Positions 63,993 to 64,000 of a stretch of 64,000 nt of DNA are shown here, in pieces. The notes under the pieces were generated by a model that was not told where the DNA came from, made no database searches, and saw only the letters and a program-made list of their open reading frames with translations. Made by a program: the position numbers and the translations under genes. This stretch comes from Allobosea vaviloviae (GTDB lineage Bacteria; Pseudomonadota; Alphaproteobacteria; Rhizobiales; Beijerinckiaceae), in contig NZ_LGSZ01000040.1 of NCBI RefSeq assembly GCF_001298265.1, positions 1-64,000 of the forward strand, in the 5' to 3' direction. Within the stretch, counting starts at the first letter, position 1. Each line of letters begins with the position of its first letter.

Positions 63993-64000
63993 GGCGGCTC
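63989..64000 (+). CDS. potI: Start of polyamine permease gene (PotI), cut by window end
   Basis: ATG at 63989 overlaps the potH TGA and is preceded by AGGGAGG. Only four codons (MRRL) are inside the window. The position after potFGH makes potI the expected gene. Confidence 0.7.

Overview
The window looks like core chromosome of a high-GC alphaproteobacterium of the order Hyphomicrobiales (Rhizobiales), most like Bosea or a close relative. That placement is inference. It rests on GC-rich codon usage, a giant apolipoprotein-like polar-growth protein (GPR/RgsE type), a TIGR03808-type Tat protein, Rhizobiales-style extragenic palindromes, and many ABC uptake operons. No rRNA, tRNA, CRISPR array, transposase or phage gene was seen. 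No gene-free stretch exceeds 300 bases; the longest gaps (3477-3753, 20020-20311, 48706-48971) are divergent or upstream regions.

Layout. 1-2525: tail of an ABC operon (permease plus FAD-linked oxidoreductase). 2529-7532: a hypothetical gene, then an MCE/Mla-type lipid-transport operon (STAS-permease, ATPase, MlaD, lipoprotein). 7573-8395: MerR regulator and a carboxymuconolactone decarboxylase-like gene behind a MerR-type promoter. 8474-14239: the 1,921-residue GPR-like protein. 14505-20019: Hpt protein, ferredoxin, MFS transporter, universal stress protein, BrnT/BrnA pair, VWA protein, HU. 20267-27926: flavin monooxygenase, two PilZ proteins, cupin and a branched-chain/aromatic (Liv-type) ABC operon; a palindrome with the same core lies before the monooxygenase and before the binding-protein gene. 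28076-39231: a purine module (BMP-type nucleoside transporter, xanthine dehydrogenase XdhABC, guanine deaminase). 39291-46245: D-amino acid aminotransferase and an oligopeptide ABC operon interrupted by an NlpC/P60-like gene. 46408-60462: malic enzyme, AsnC-like domain protein, hydrolase, class-3 asparaginase, MazE/MazF-like pair, TIGR03808 protein, pyroglutamyl peptidase, MeaB, two DUF900-type lipoprotein hydrolases, Lrp regulator with a divergent PLP lyase, DUF3750 protein. 60591-64000: potFGH(I) polyamine transporter, cut by the window end.

How it fits together. The genome segment is geared to scavenging nitrogen and carbon: purines, peptides, polyamines, asparagine and aromatic or branched-chain acids. 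Four families of palindromic repeats (A-D, ten copies) sit mainly inside ABC and xdh operons, typically just after a binding-protein gene or between subunit genes. This suggests they tune mRNA stability along the operons. The observations I consider most worth following are the NlpC/P60 cassette that appears to have given the downstream ABC ATPase a chimeric 5' end, the shared palindromic operator, the GPR-like protein with homogenised 66-bp repeats, and the operon-internal palindromes. I do not see a clearly new multi-gene defence or biosynthetic system.
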